Source: Enterococcus hulanensis
Lineage (GTDB): Bacteria; Bacillota; Bacilli; Lactobacillales; Enterococcaceae
Reading direction: 5' to 3'
Assembly: GCF_005405485.1 (NCBI RefSeq)
Contig: NZ_BJED01000015.1
Span: forward strand, 62,001 to 126,000
DNA length: 64,000 bases
Position 1 is the stretch's first letter, and each line of letters opens with the position of its first letter. A program made the position numbers and the translations under genes. The notes beneath the pieces are model-generated. The model saw only the letters and a program-made list of their open reading frames with translations, did no database searches and was not told where the DNA came from. Shown in pieces: positions 8,032-15,326 of the stretch.

Positions 8032-8676
8032 TCATGCAAGGATAGAAAAACTTTTACCATCCCATTTAATACAAATAATATCGACATTTTTGATTTTAGG
8101 TTTTGTTCGCAACATTTCTTTTGAAAACAAATACAGCAATGTTTTAATAGCAAAAGCATGAGTAACGATCAGGACGTTTGGATTATTCAGGTGAATAAAT
8201 TTATCACCTGTATCTTTGAGAAAACTTTCCAATCTATCCATAATCATATGAAACGGTTCAACCATACCTGTTATGTCGGATTTATAAATAACCTCATGAA
8301 CTTCTGGCAGACGGAAATTAAGTTCTGAAAAATCATTTTGTATCTGTAATTCATTCATCATACTGGAAATAAACTTATCATTATTTTCCGCTTCCCAGCA
8401 GCCCAAACACCACTCACGGAGCCTTTTATCAGTAATAACTTGCAGTTCATTTTGCCCCTGTGCAGTTAATATGGTTTTTCCAGTCTGTAAAGCTCTGGAT
8501 GTATCACTGGAAAATGCAGCCGAAAATTGGACATTTTTCAGTTGCAGTCCTAATTGTGTGGCTGTTTGGATTCCTCTTTCAGTTAAAGGGGAATCTACCC
8601 AACCTTGTGCTTTATGTAACTGATTAAGTAATGTTTCCCCATGTCGAGTAACATAGAAAGTAACTGTTGAATTCAT
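8032..8676 (-). CDS. Histidine phosphatase family protein (phosphoglycerate mutase-like)
   Basis: The 214-residue protein begins TVTFYVTRHGETLLNQ, containing the catalytic RHGE motif (His at about 12) of the branch-1 histidine phosphatases. It continues with WVDSPLTERGIQTATQLG and closes the active site with VLIVTHAFAIK near residue 172. FSSDTSRALQT is the usual SxxxRAxxT segment. Substrates of such enzymes range from sugar phosphates to cofactors and cannot be told from sequence. An AGGA-containing site precedes the start. It appears to be monocistronic. Confidence 0.88.
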   Translation of the reverse strand: MNSTVTFYVTRHGETLLNQLHKAQGWVDSPLTERGIQTATQLGLQLKNVQFSAAFSSDTSRALQTGKTILTAQGQNELQVITDKRLREWCLGCWEAENNDKFISSMMNELQIQNDFSELNFRLPEVHEVIYKSDITGMVEPFHMIMDRLESFLKDTGDKFIHLNNPNVLIVTHAFAIKTLLYLFSKEMLRTKPKIKNVDIICIKWDGKSFSILA

Positions 8677-8795
8677 GTTTTATCCTCCAAAAGAATCCTA
8701 TGTAATCGCTTCACCTTATCGGCAATAGTCGAACCAAGAAATTACTAGCAGTATAGCAAAACCACTCGCCCAAAACAACGCTGTAGGAGGAAAGA

Positions 8796-8831
8796 ATGTT
8801 GACGAAAGAGGAGTTTGAAAAAGAACTATAG
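8796..8831 (+). pseudogene. 5' remnant of a lost gene
   Basis: A strong ribosome binding site (TAGGAGGAAAGA) precedes an ATG that opens MLTKEEFEKEL and then a TAG stop. The following bases can be read on as EVRSRK before losing coding character, and a terminator follows at 8885-8903. This looks like the surviving start of a truncated gene rather than a functional peptide. Confidence 0.45.
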
Positions 8832-8878
8832 GAAGTAAGGTCAAGAAAATTTGCCTACATAGCTAACTATCACGGAAA

Positions 8879-8903
8879 TAAAAAAGCTATCAAATTGATA
8901 GCT
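8879..8903 (-). terminator. Hairpin terminator after 8916-9119 gene
   Basis: The stem AGCTATC/GATAGCT (8885-8903) has a U-run on the minus strand. It lies 13 bases beyond the stop of the 8916-9119 gene. Confidence 0.75.
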
Positions 8904-8915
8904 CATTCTAAACAA

Positions 8916-9119
8916 TTATCGTTTTTTGAAATATATACCGAAACCCAAAAATATTACGCAAGGGAGAAAATTGTCGACTATTCTATCAACAATCAGACTT
9001 GTTGTATAAACTCGATGAAACACGAATAAATCTAGAGATATTCTTAAAATCATAAGAAGAAATACCAGAAGCGCAGCACCCAAAAAACACTTTGATGTAA
9101 GCTTATTATTTACTTTCAA
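8916..9119 (-). CDS. Small membrane protein (67 aa)
   Basis: The 67-residue product has two hydrophobic helices (about 11-32 and 45-63), a short loop (FHRVYTTSLIVDRIVD) and a basic end, FKKR. The start is TTG at 9117-9119, with GAGGTGAAAT correctly spaced upstream. The terminator at 8885-8903 follows. No family is recognised; the topology resembles other short membrane proteins in the window. Confidence 0.55.
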   Translation of the reverse strand: MKVNNKLTSKCFLGAALLVFLLMILRISLDLFVFHRVYTTSLIVDRIVDNFLPCVIFLGFGIYFKKR

Positions 9120-9222
9120 AATTTCACCTCAGCAGACTTTTTACTAATTATACAGTTATTCTTAGTAATTGGGAGAAGAAATCAAAAGATCTATACTAAC
9201 CACGCGAATCATGGAAGTCATG

Positions 9223-9250
9223 AAAAAAGACACTAAAAAATTTAGTGTCT
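9223..9250 (-). terminator. Terminator after the Fic gene
   Basis: The stem GACACTAAA/TTTAGTGTC is followed by a U-run on the minus strand. It lies just beyond the Fic stop. Confidence 0.8.
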
Positions 9251-9257
9251 AAATCAT

Positions 9258-10385
9258 TTAATTTTGGATCGCTCTGATTAAATCATAATTGTAGTATTTT
9301 TGATTTCGTTTCTTTGAGTCATCTCGATCAAGCATGTTCTTAGTAACCAAGAAATCCAATCCTCTTTTTGCTGTAGCTGGATGTATATTGAGAAAAGAGC
9401 TAATTTCTTTCGCTGTAGCAATCGGGTTAGTAAAGGTAGCGAGCCAGATATTTTTTTGCATGTCTGTCTCACAATTATCCATACCGGTAGTAGCTAATTG
9501 CTCAGCACTTAGTAGTTTTTGAATGATATTGTTTGCCATTCGTTCAGATGCTTGTAGGAAAAAGAGCAACCAAGTGCTCCAATCCGGTTTCTGACCACGA
9601 GTGCTGTTTAGACTGTTATAGTATCTGATCCGTTCTTTTTCTAGTTCTTCACTTACAAAAAATATTGGTGAAGAAACTAAAGATTCTTTTACAGAGACTA
9701 GTACAAGTAAAATCCGACCTAATCGCCCATTCCCATCCAAGAATGGATGAATAGACTCAAATTGAGCGTGCGCGATCGCCATTTTCAACAAAGGAGAGGC
9801 ATCGTATGGAAAATACTCTTCGGAATCTTTTTTGTCAATGTCGAAAGAGTAGTGATTTTCTCCATTGATAAAGAATTCTAAGTTTTCCATATATGAGTTA
9901 ATTTCGTTTGGAGGAATAGGGATGTATACAGCATCTTCAATTTTATTGTTTGGACCAATAAAGTTTTGAATTTTTCTGAATTCGCCACTTGCTGAAGAAG
10001 TCCCGCGCGCATCTTCCATTAAGATAGAATGAATCCTTCTCAATAAACGTGTGGAAATTGGCATGTGATGATTTTGAATTTGATCTACACCATACATCAA
10101 AGCTTCATGATAATTGCTAACTTCTTTGTTTTGCCAATCCATTTCTTTTTTGTTTTTATTTTCCATGAAGTCGTGAAATGTAACTTGAGTTCCTTCAATC
10201 CTTGTAGATTGAACCGATTCGTTAAAGGATAAAAGGCTCAACAAAGAATCGTTGACTAAGGAACGATTGATGTGCGCATCCATTTTACCGATAACTAGAT
10301 TTGTTTTAGCCAGTTGCTTATAAATTTCGATTGATTTTTCTTTAGAAACACTAATTGGTAGTTTTATTATCCCTTTCAAAACCAT
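9258..10385 (-). CDS. Fic-domain protein (predicted AMP-transferase)
   Basis: The 375-residue protein has the complete Fic motif HPFLDGNGRLGR (residues 213-224), which in this family transfers AMP or another nucleotide moiety to hydroxyl side chains. An N-terminal STRIEG (about 60-65) fits the (S/T)xxxE(G/N) inhibitory helix of class II Fic proteins, so activity is probably self-restrained. The C-terminus (about 305-370) looks like a winged helix (TAKEISSFLNIHPATAKRGL). The start is ATG 10383-10385 with GAGGTG upstream; a GTG nine bases earlier is less likely. No separate antitoxin is visible, and the target is unknown. Confidence 0.9.
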   Translation of the reverse strand: MVLKGIIKLPISVSKEKSIEIYKQLAKTNLVIGKMDAHINRSLVNDSLLSLLSFNESVQSTRIEGTQVTFHDFMENKNKKEMDWQNKEVSNYHEALMYGVDQIQNHHMPISTRLLRRIHSILMEDARGTSSASGEFRKIQNFIGPNNKIEDAVYIPIPPNEINSYMENLEFFINGENHYSFDIDKKDSEEYFPYDASPLLKMAIAHAQFESIHPFLDGNGRLGRILLVLVSVKESLVSSPIFFVSEELEKERIRYYNSLNSTRGQKPDWSTWLLFFLQASERMANNIIQKLLSAEQLATTGMDNCETDMQKNIWLATFTNPIATAKEISSFLNIHPATAKRGLDFLVTKNMLDRDDSKKRNQKYYNYDLIRAIQN

Positions 10386-10530
10386 TTTAATCACCTCGTT
10401 AATTCAATATATATTAAAAAGTGAAATAAGTAAACGGATAAATCACAAATACATTAAATAATAGATAAAAGGAGAGAGGGAGAAAATAAATTAATCACAC
10501 GGATCAAAGATGGAGCTAACGTTTGTAAAA

Positions 10531-10959
10531 TTACTCTTCAGTAGGACCGTATTTTTTCCAAAATTTACCAAAGTCAGCTCCTCTAATATCGCCACAAACA
10601 ATTTTCCGACGCTTATCCAACTTTTCGTCGTAAACATAAATTGGATAAATGGCTGGTGCTTTATATGAAACCTTTTCTCTGACTCCATACGAGACAGCAA
10701 CCTGTGATAGATAAAAGTTCTGTTTGCGAAAATTTCCAATTTTTCGAATAACTAATATGTCCTCTCTGATTTCTATTATTGTGAACTGCATCAACAGAAC
10801 AAACAAATAAAGAAAAGTAAGAGGCAGGACAGATAACCCAAAATCTGTGTTTGCAAAGCTGCCTTCTTCTATGACGATAGACCATGCAGCAATTGGGTAA
10901 AAACTAAAGAATAAAACGAGAGAAACACAGCTATAACTCCAAACGACAATTTTCTTCAT
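10531..10959 (-). CDS. Membrane protein with PH-like C-terminus
   Basis: The 142-residue product has two hydrophobic helices (about 5-30 and 42-62), then a soluble part beginning IIEIREDILVIRKIGNFRKQNFYLSQ, a strand-rich pattern like bacterial PH domains. The overall plan (two helices plus a short beta-rich domain with KR-rich loops) resembles the duplicated pair at 32217 and 32859, although the sequences differ. An AGGAG-like site precedes the start. Function unknown. Confidence 0.6.
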   Translation of the reverse strand: MKKIVVWSYSCVSLVLFFSFYPIAAWSIVIEEGSFANTDFGLSVLPLTFLYLFVLLMQFTIIEIREDILVIRKIGNFRKQNFYLSQVAVSYGVREKVSYKAPAIYPIYVYDEKLDKRRKIVCGDIRGADFGKFWKKYGPTEE

Positions 10960-11060
10960 GAAAGACTCCTACCAAAATGATTGATTATTAGCTAATATAT
11001 CAAAAAACGAAGCAGGAAAGAAAGGGGGAATAATGGTTAGTTAAACACGAGGATTAAATA

Positions 11061-11093
11061 AAAAATCATCTCAAAACTTGAGATGATTTTAAA
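11061..11093 (-). terminator. Terminator after 11097-11630 gene
   Basis: The stem ATCATCTCAA/TTGAGATGAT (11065-11087) is followed on the minus strand by a U-run. Confidence 0.8.
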
Positions 11094-11096
11094 AGA

Positions 11097-11630
11097 TTAG
11101 TCCAGTTCGAAATCACCATAATCAGGATCTTCTGAATAACCAAAACTTAAGCCAAACCTGTATGCTGTTGGACCTGCTGAGTAATTTGTTATTCGAATAC
11201 CAAAATCATGTTCTTCAATTGATTCAGGATAATATGTTGGATTATATGAACCAAATCCATTTTCCTCATATGAGGTATTGCAATAAAAAATTGTGGGATT
11301 TATTCCTGGTACGGTCGTAATTGCTTGATAGGAAAATGTTTCTGGTCGGTTGGATAAAGATCTAATTTTAAAATTACCAGCAAAAGAACCTACGGAAAAT
11401 GATTCAGGAAAAAGAATGCATTTTCTTGAGAACTCATAGGATTCTCCATTTTCTAAAGTAATTTCTTGAATTAATGGAGTAGCCATTGGTGCCACACTAT
11501 CGATCTCACTATAAATACTTGACTTAGGTTCTTGAACAGCTTGATCTTCAGTAGCATTTACAAAGCTTGGCGATAAAATAGTCACACTCAAAAATCCTAG
11601 GAGTAACAAACGAAAAATCTTTTTCATCAT
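11097..11630 (-). CDS. Secreted hypothetical protein
   Basis: The start is one of two adjacent ATGs (11628-11630 or 11625-11627), eight bases after GGAG. The protein opens MMKKIFRLLLLGFLSVTILSPSFVNATE, a typical Sec signal peptide cleaved near NAT. The mature part of about 150 residues is acidic and strand-rich, with aromatic and Cys positions (CILFPESFSVGSFAGNFKI; IFYCNTSYEENGFGSYNPTYY) that could form one disulphide. No sorting motif or lipobox is present. Family unknown. Confidence 0.65.
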   Translation of the reverse strand: MMKKIFRLLLLGFLSVTILSPSFVNATEDQAVQEPKSSIYSEIDSVAPMATPLIQEITLENGESYEFSRKCILFPESFSVGSFAGNFKIRSLSNRPETFSYQAITTVPGINPTIFYCNTSYEENGFGSYNPTYYPESIEEHDFGIRITNYSAGPTAYRFGLSFGYSEDPDYGDFELD

Positions 11631-11785
11631 ACAACACTCCATTTCTATTTTGATAATTCAACCGTAACATTATCCATAAAGAAAATGGTTGATATACCAA
11701 AAGCTTGGAAAAGGAGAAGAAAATCGGGCAACTTTATTTCAAATTAAGTTTATGGGTTAAGTTAGTTAACTCAGACAATTAAAGA

Positions 11786-11813
11786 CAAAAAATAGAGCCA
11801 CGCTCTATTTTTT
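11786..11813. terminator. Bidirectional terminator
   Basis: The stem AAATAGAGC/GCTCTATTT has A-runs before it and T-runs after it, downstream of the VOC gene at 11854. Confidence 0.8.
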
Positions 11814-11853
11814 GAATCCACTCGTATTTAGCAATACCACCACTGTAAAAGGA

Positions 11854-12276
11854 TTAATCTAACCGCTGGTTCATAATATGATCTTCGCCAAATTGAACTA
11901 AATCCCATAAATTCCCGTACAAATCTTTAAAAACGGCGACTTTTCCATAATCTGCCACCTTTGGCTCTCTAACAAATTCAATTCCCTTAGCAAGATAGTT
12001 GTTGTAATCACGGTCAAAATCATCTGTTGCAAGAAACAGAAAAACTCTACCACCAGCTTGGTTTCCAATGAAATCTTTTTGGATCGGTTTGGAAGCTTTT
12101 GCCAACAAGATCGTCGTACTGTTTGAATTTTTGGGAGATACAACGACCCATCGTTTATTTTGCTCTGGCTGATACGTATCCTCTATTAAAGTAAAATCCA
12201 GTTTCTTAGTATAAAAATCAATTGCTTCATCGTAATCGTTTACAACTAGCGCTATATGAACAATGCTTTGCTTCAT
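11854..12276 (-). CDS. VOC (glyoxalase/bleomycin resistance) superfamily protein
   Basis: The 140-residue single-module protein starts IVHIALVVNDYDEAIDFYTKKLDFTLIED, the typical opening of vicinal-oxygen-chelate folds, with His at about position 7 as a possible metal ligand. It ends KVAVFKDLYGNLWDLVQFGE, with Gly-Asn-Xaa-Trp-Asp in the place of the last strand. Members include glyoxalases, dioxygenases and resistance proteins, so the substrate cannot be assigned. GAGAGTACC precedes the start and a terminator follows. It appears to be monocistronic. Confidence 0.82.
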   Translation of the reverse strand: MKQSIVHIALVVNDYDEAIDFYTKKLDFTLIEDTYQPEQNKRWVVVSPKNSNSTTILLAKASKPIQKDFIGNQAGGRVFLFLATDDFDRDYNNYLAKGIEFVREPKVADYGKVAVFKDLYGNLWDLVQFGEDHIMNQRLD

Positions 12277-12417
12277 AGGTACTCTCCTTTTTAAATGATG
12301 GAATCAACGTTACTTTCTTAGCATTTTTCTAAATGGATTCTTTTGGAACCGCAGCATCTTTTTAACTTGGATTGAATGAGAAGATACATGACAGACTTAT
12401 TCCCCGTCGCAGCTAGT

Positions 12418-12762
12418 TTAAATCCCATAATGGATCATATGCTTATCTTCGTTTTTCGCATGAATGATTTTTCTGCAAAGCTCGATTAGATCATCCTGCT
12501 GATTCAAATTCCTAGTAGACAAAACAATATCTAAAAATGAAGGTAATGATTCGGGCGGAATGATTGTCGTCCCATAGTAAGCCAAACCATACTCTGGTTG
12601 ATCCAAGGTATTAAAATAAGTCTTCACTAAAGACAAAGGTTGAAGTAAAGCTTGGATACTGTCATCATTCACTGAAATACAATGATACTTATCAGGTGTA
12701 TATTCTGCATCAGAAAATTCGGTGAGGATATCTATGATTCCAAATTCGTGTACTAAAGCCAT
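12418..12762 (-). CDS. Conserved hypothetical protein (114 aa)
   Basis: The product MALVHEFGIIDILTEF... is soluble, acidic in its N-terminal half, and has an even distribution of hydrophobic residues (YHCISVNDDSIQALLQPLS, YGLAYYGTTIIPPESLPSFLDIV). I recall similar proteins in Bacillus and Enterococcus, where they have been given unreliable names, but I cannot attach a function. AAGGAG precedes the ATG. There is no signal peptide or membrane segment. Confidence 0.65.
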   Translation of the reverse strand: MALVHEFGIIDILTEFSDAEYTPDKYHCISVNDDSIQALLQPLSLVKTYFNTLDQPEYGLAYYGTTIIPPESLPSFLDIVLSTRNLNQQDDLIELCRKIIHAKNEDKHMIHYGI

Positions 12763-12929
12763 CGCTTGCTCCTTTTTATCTTATATAGTAGCATATCTGC
12801 AAATATGATAAGGGGCGTGAAGACAAAAATTTTGCGACCTTCACGGCTGGTAACTCAGAAACTGGAAAAATGGCTATCATGAAAAAGTGACTATCACCTA
12901 CACAAAAAAAGGATTGGAGGACACGTTAA

Positions 12930-13106
12930 ATGACTGAAAGAGAAGAAGTAGAGAAAATCATGATCAAGTACAATCGTAATTTCTCCGAGCTACAAGACAA
13001 TGCGACAGTCAAGGAAATAAAAACCGTATTCAAATATATAGGCAACGAATCCAATCGCAAACAACGTGCCTTAATCGGACTGGATAAGAAGTCCTCTCAA
13101 GAATAA
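12930..13106 (+). CDS. Small helical protein (58 aa)
   Basis: A 58-codon frame starts at ATG 12930 with TTGGAGGACA about eight bases upstream and ends just before the terminator at 13131. The product MTEREEVEKIMIKYNRNFSE... is highly charged and predicted mostly helical, with an ending of KKSSQE. No family is recognised. It is convergent with the Fst-type toxin gene at 13177, and its transcript would run through the shared hairpin at 13131-13155. The gene or its 3' end could therefore overlap an antisense regulator of the toxin; this is inference. Confidence 0.6.
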   Translation: MTEREEVEKIMIKYNRNFSELQDNATVKEIKTVFKYIGNESNRKQRALIGLDKKSSQE

Positions 13107-13130
13107 CGTTCCACCAACAATAACCTACCA

Positions 13131-13155
13131 ACACCTGCGGCACAGCCGCAGGTGT
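13131..13155. terminator. Bidirectional hairpin terminator
   Basis: A perfect 11-bp stem, ACACCTGCGGC/GCCGCAGGTGT, encloses a three-base loop. It lies between the convergent genes at 12930 and 13177, as the shared terminator does in Fst-type par loci. Confidence 0.8.
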
Positions 13156-13176
13156 ATTTTGTCTTCCAATCAGTCG

Positions 13177-13269
13177 TCATGGATCGCGCCCGCTCAGCCA
13201 ATGGTTGACCAGAGCGACGATCAACCCAACAAAGAGCGGAGCGAGGACGTATCGTACCAGCTCACTCAA
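13177..13269 (-). CDS. Fst-family type I toxin peptide (30 aa)
   Basis: The 30-residue peptide has the core APLFVGLIVALVNHWL, with a short polar tail SGRDP. This follows the Fst pattern (APIFVGLVLEM) of the E. faecalis pAD1 par toxin: a single membrane helix and a charged C-terminus. The start is TTG at 13267-13269 behind GGAGG. On the mRNA, ACCTCC upstream can pair with the GGAGGT that holds the Shine-Dalgarno sequence (13281-13301), as in Fst RNA I. The gene is too short for usual gene callers. An antisense RNA II from the left of the shared terminator is expected but not identified with certainty. Confidence 0.82.
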   Translation of the reverse strand: MSELVRYVLAPLFVGLIVALVNHWLSGRDP

Positions 13270-13280
13270 GAGCACCACCT

Positions 13281-13301
13281 CCTTCCATGATGGAGGTTGA
13301 C
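13281..13301 (-). promoter_or_regulatory. 5' UTR hairpin sequestering the toxin ribosome binding site
   Basis: Read on the minus strand, ACCTCC, a nine-base loop and GGAGGT form a 6-bp stem that covers the Shine-Dalgarno sequence of the Fst-type toxin. In pAD1 par, a comparable stem blocks translation until the antisense RNA acts. Confidence 0.65.
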
Positions 13302-13350
13302 GACATGAATGGGGCTTACCTACGCGTATTTGGTTAGAAAATGACCAGGT

Positions 13351-14013
13351 TTAGCTGCGAGTGTCGTCATCAGGCGGACGGACAAGCGGGTCCTCCTTGT
13401 TCCTGTTTCTTCTTCTGCGGAGCCGATCGAGCAGTCGGATTCGTGGCTTTGGCTGTTCTTCGGGCTCTTGCAGATTTGGCGATGGGTCGGGCATTTGTCC
13501 TTGTTCTACAGGCGTGGCAGCAGACTCATTTGTAATTTGTGCTAATGCTTCTTTTCCATTTATTTGTGTATTTAATTTTAATGAAGATGAAATCTCTCTC
13601 TTATCTGCTGGTTTTGCGAGTAGAAGGGCAGACTTATCCACAGAAAATAAAGAGTGTGAATAGTTTTCCTCAGGTTTATCCACATTGTCCACAGTTGCCT
13701 TGGGATAAGTCGCAGGAATGCCCACAGTTTCTCCCTCAGTTGTGGATTTATCTGTGAATTTTTCTGTGGATTGTTTATCCACTGGTTCTGCCTCATCATC
13801 AAAAAGAGTCGTATCGGTGGTGGTGACGATCTTAGCCGTTACCACAGAGTCAAATAGTTTTACGCCGTCTTTTTCAAAAATGTCTAAGCTGGTCAACAGT
13901 TCGCAGGCTTCTTTGATCTCTGGGATCGGCACAGACGCGTCCAGCCCCTTGTAGGTCCAATCATGTTCTTTTCCTAGACTGTTGGTAAATGTCGCTACTA
14001 AATCATGGGTCAT
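13351..14013 (-). CDS. DUF2922-domain protein with long acidic/basic tail
   Basis: Residues 1-70 (LVATFTNSLGKEHDWTYKGL..., then IFEKDGVKLFDSVVTAKIV) match the DUF2922 family, as does the 70-residue protein at 14592. Here the domain is followed by about 150 extra residues: a Thr/Glu/Lys-rich low-complexity linker, then PKPRIRLLDRLRRRRNRNK, a strongly basic patch, and an acidic end. DUF2922 proteins are normally about 70-80 residues, so this is an extended version. The start is ATG 14011-14013 with AAAGGA upstream; a GTG 33 bases earlier is less likely. Function is unknown; the Arg patch could bind nucleic acid. Confidence 0.72.
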   Translation of the reverse strand: MTHDLVATFTNSLGKEHDWTYKGLDASVPIPEIKEACELLTSLDIFEKDGVKLFDSVVTAKIVTTTDTTLFDDEAEPVDKQSTEKFTDKSTTEGETVGIPATYPKATVDNVDKPEENYSHSLFSVDKSALLLAKPADKREISSSLKLNTQINGKEALAQITNESAATPVEQGQMPDPSPNLQEPEEQPKPRIRLLDRLRRRRNRNKEDPLVRPPDDDTRS

Positions 14014-14061
14014 CTTCTCATATCCTTTCTCAAATTTTTTCTTCACGCAGGTAAACAGTTA

Positions 14062-14445
14062 TCATGGTTCGCTTGTTTCTTCGGGACGGACTTTTGCAAT
14101 TAGGGAACGGACAAGGGACATGGCTTTTACGCCAAAGTTACGGACAGGAAAGACCTTCGATGTGAGTGCGCGCCATTCCGGTGCCATGAAGTAATCTTGG
14201 AAATAATAAAAGAATCGCTTCATGGTCCGAGTTGCCTTGGTGTGCATGAAAATATCGCGGACAAGGTCTTTTAAAATGTGCTGGAACTCCTTTGCCCCAA
14301 GCTGCCAGCGCACACGCAAGGTCAAAATATATTTAATCGTCAGAGAACTATTCTGGGTCTCATAATAGTATTCGCTGATACGTTTTTCTAAGGTCTTTGG
14401 TTTCAAATTGAACAATTGGCGACACGTTAAGAGTTGCTCATTCAT
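14062..14445 (-). CDS. Hypothetical protein in DUF2922/DUF1659 cluster
   Basis: The 127-residue product MNEQLLTCRQLFNLKPKTLE... is basic and predicted helical, rich in aromatics (RISEYYYETQNSS, MKRFFYYFQDYF), with no signal or membrane segment. GAGGAGGATATG lies upstream of the ATG. It lies between the two DUF2922 genes on the same strand and is probably part of their operon. The C-terminus, KVRPEETSEP, is polar. I do not recognise a family. Confidence 0.6.
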   Translation of the reverse strand: MNEQLLTCRQLFNLKPKTLEKRISEYYYETQNSSLTIKYILTLRVRWQLGAKEFQHILKDLVRDIFMHTKATRTMKRFFYYFQDYFMAPEWRALTSKVFPVRNFGVKAMSLVRSLIAKVRPEETSEP

Positions 14446-14534
14446 AGGATCATATCCTCCTCATCTATTTTCATGCCGTCTACCATCCAGCTCATTGCTG
14501 CGTTCAAGTTATCCACAATAAGCTGGATCGGCAA
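14442..14534 (-). CDS. Possible 30-residue peptide gene
   Basis: An open frame from TTG 14532-14534 encodes (M)PIQLIVDNLNAAMSWMVDG and ends DEEDMIL. Its stop TGA overlaps the ATG of the next gene as TATGA, a common sign of translational coupling. The composition is protein-like and amphipathic, but there is no clear ribosome binding site, so the call is tentative. An internal ATG could give a shorter peptide. A GC-rich hairpin (GGAT...GGCGA) lies just upstream. Confidence 0.3.
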   Translation of the reverse strand: MPIQLIVDNLNAAMSWMVDGMKIDEEDMIL

Positions 14535-14591
14535 CCGACTATTTAGTAAGGATAGGCGACAGCGCTATCGCCCATCCTCAAATTCTTGGGA

Positions 14592-14804
14592 CTAAAAGAT
14601 AATTGTTTCGACAGTTTCCACATACTTTGCACTGACGACGTGGTCGAAGAGCTTTTCGCCGTCTTTTTCAAAGATCGTCAAGAGTGTCAGTCTTTCTAAG
14701 ATGCCTCGGATCTCATCACTGGATCGGTCTTGTGCGGGATTTTGGTAGCTCCATGTTTGGGAGCGTCCGCCGCTGGTTTTAAAGATCGCTACTAATTTTT
14801 TCAT
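14592..14804 (-). CDS. DUF2922-family protein
   Basis: This 70-residue protein, MKKLVAIFKTSGGRSQTWSY..., contains the family's IFEKDGEKLFDHVVSAKYVET segment near the C-terminus and is of typical family length. Its gene starts 17 bases after the DUF1659 gene on the same strand, with AGGAGGAAAAG as ribosome binding site. DUF1659 and DUF2922 genes are regularly adjacent in Firmicutes, which supports both calls. Their function is not known. The longer DUF2922 protein at 13351 is a paralogue. Confidence 0.82.
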   Translation of the reverse strand: MKKLVAIFKTSGGRSQTWSYQNPAQDRSSDEIRGILERLTLLTIFEKDGEKLFDHVVSAKYVETVETIIF

Positions 14805-14821
14805 TTATGCTTTTCCTCCTC

Positions 14822-15028
14822 TTATTTGCTCACTCGTGATTGGCTGGTGATAATCACGCCGTCTAACTGTGTGTCTTCTACGTCAAGTTCCTTCATAAGC
14901 TGTCCTAGTTTAAGGATTTGTGCTTCATCTGGATTTTCCACGACGTTTTGGAACGTGACTTTCTTTAATTTCTCTGCTCCTGGTAAAGAAAGCTGCACCT
15001 GTAATTTTGTACTTAATCGTTGGATCAT
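14822..15028 (-). CDS. DUF1659-family protein
   Basis: The 68-residue product MIQRLSTKLQVQLSLPGAEK... with KVTFQNVVENPDEAQILKLGQLM and a C-terminal VIITSQSRVSK has the length and pattern of DUF1659 proteins. It is the first gene of the cluster read on the minus strand, followed by DUF2922 (14592), 14062 and the extended DUF2922 protein (13351). Its ribosome binding site (GGAGGCGTTA) is good. The function of the family is unknown. Confidence 0.8.
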   Translation of the reverse strand: MIQRLSTKLQVQLSLPGAEKLKKVTFQNVVENPDEAQILKLGQLMKELDVEDTQLDGVIITSQSRVSK

Positions 15029-15103
15029 AATTAACGCCTCCGTGTTTTTGTATTGTTGTACCGGCCGGTGACTAAAAGATAAATGATTTCAAAAAAGAAT
15101 GCG

Positions 15104-15214
15104 AATTTGAATTTGGCAGCTACTCCCCCCAATTTGGCAGGTTTTGGAGCGAAAATGGCCGATTTCGGCAAAAAAGCTGCCAAATTGAGGGGGGTACGAG
15201 CCAAATTGTAATTT
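15104..15214. repeat. Long nested inverted repeat
   Basis: The arms 15104-15140 and about 15177-15214 form an imperfect hairpin of about 37 bp. Each arm contains two copies of the AATTTGGC(AG) word separated by a C-rich (CCCCCC) or G-rich (GGGGGG) tract. A second small hairpin (GCCGA/TCGGC, 15158-15169) sits in the loop. It lies between the ComK-like gene and the DUF1659 cluster and could be a transcription barrier, a processing site or a mobile repeat. No T-run follows it. Confidence 0.75.
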
Positions 15215-15276
15215 GAGAAAAAAAGAAGGTTGAGTTATAATTGAAAGTTTTTACCTAAAAATGCGAAGAAAGACAG

Positions 15277-15319
15277 AAAAATAGCTGAACACTCGGTCAC
15301 TCAAGCGTTCAGCTATTTT
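15277..15319 (-). terminator. Terminator after the ComK-like gene
   Basis: The stem AAAATAGCTGAAC/GTTCAGCTATTTT encloses a 16-base loop. It lies immediately beyond the ComK-like stop and ends in U on the minus strand. Confidence 0.75.
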
Positions 15320-15326
15320 GTTAAAT

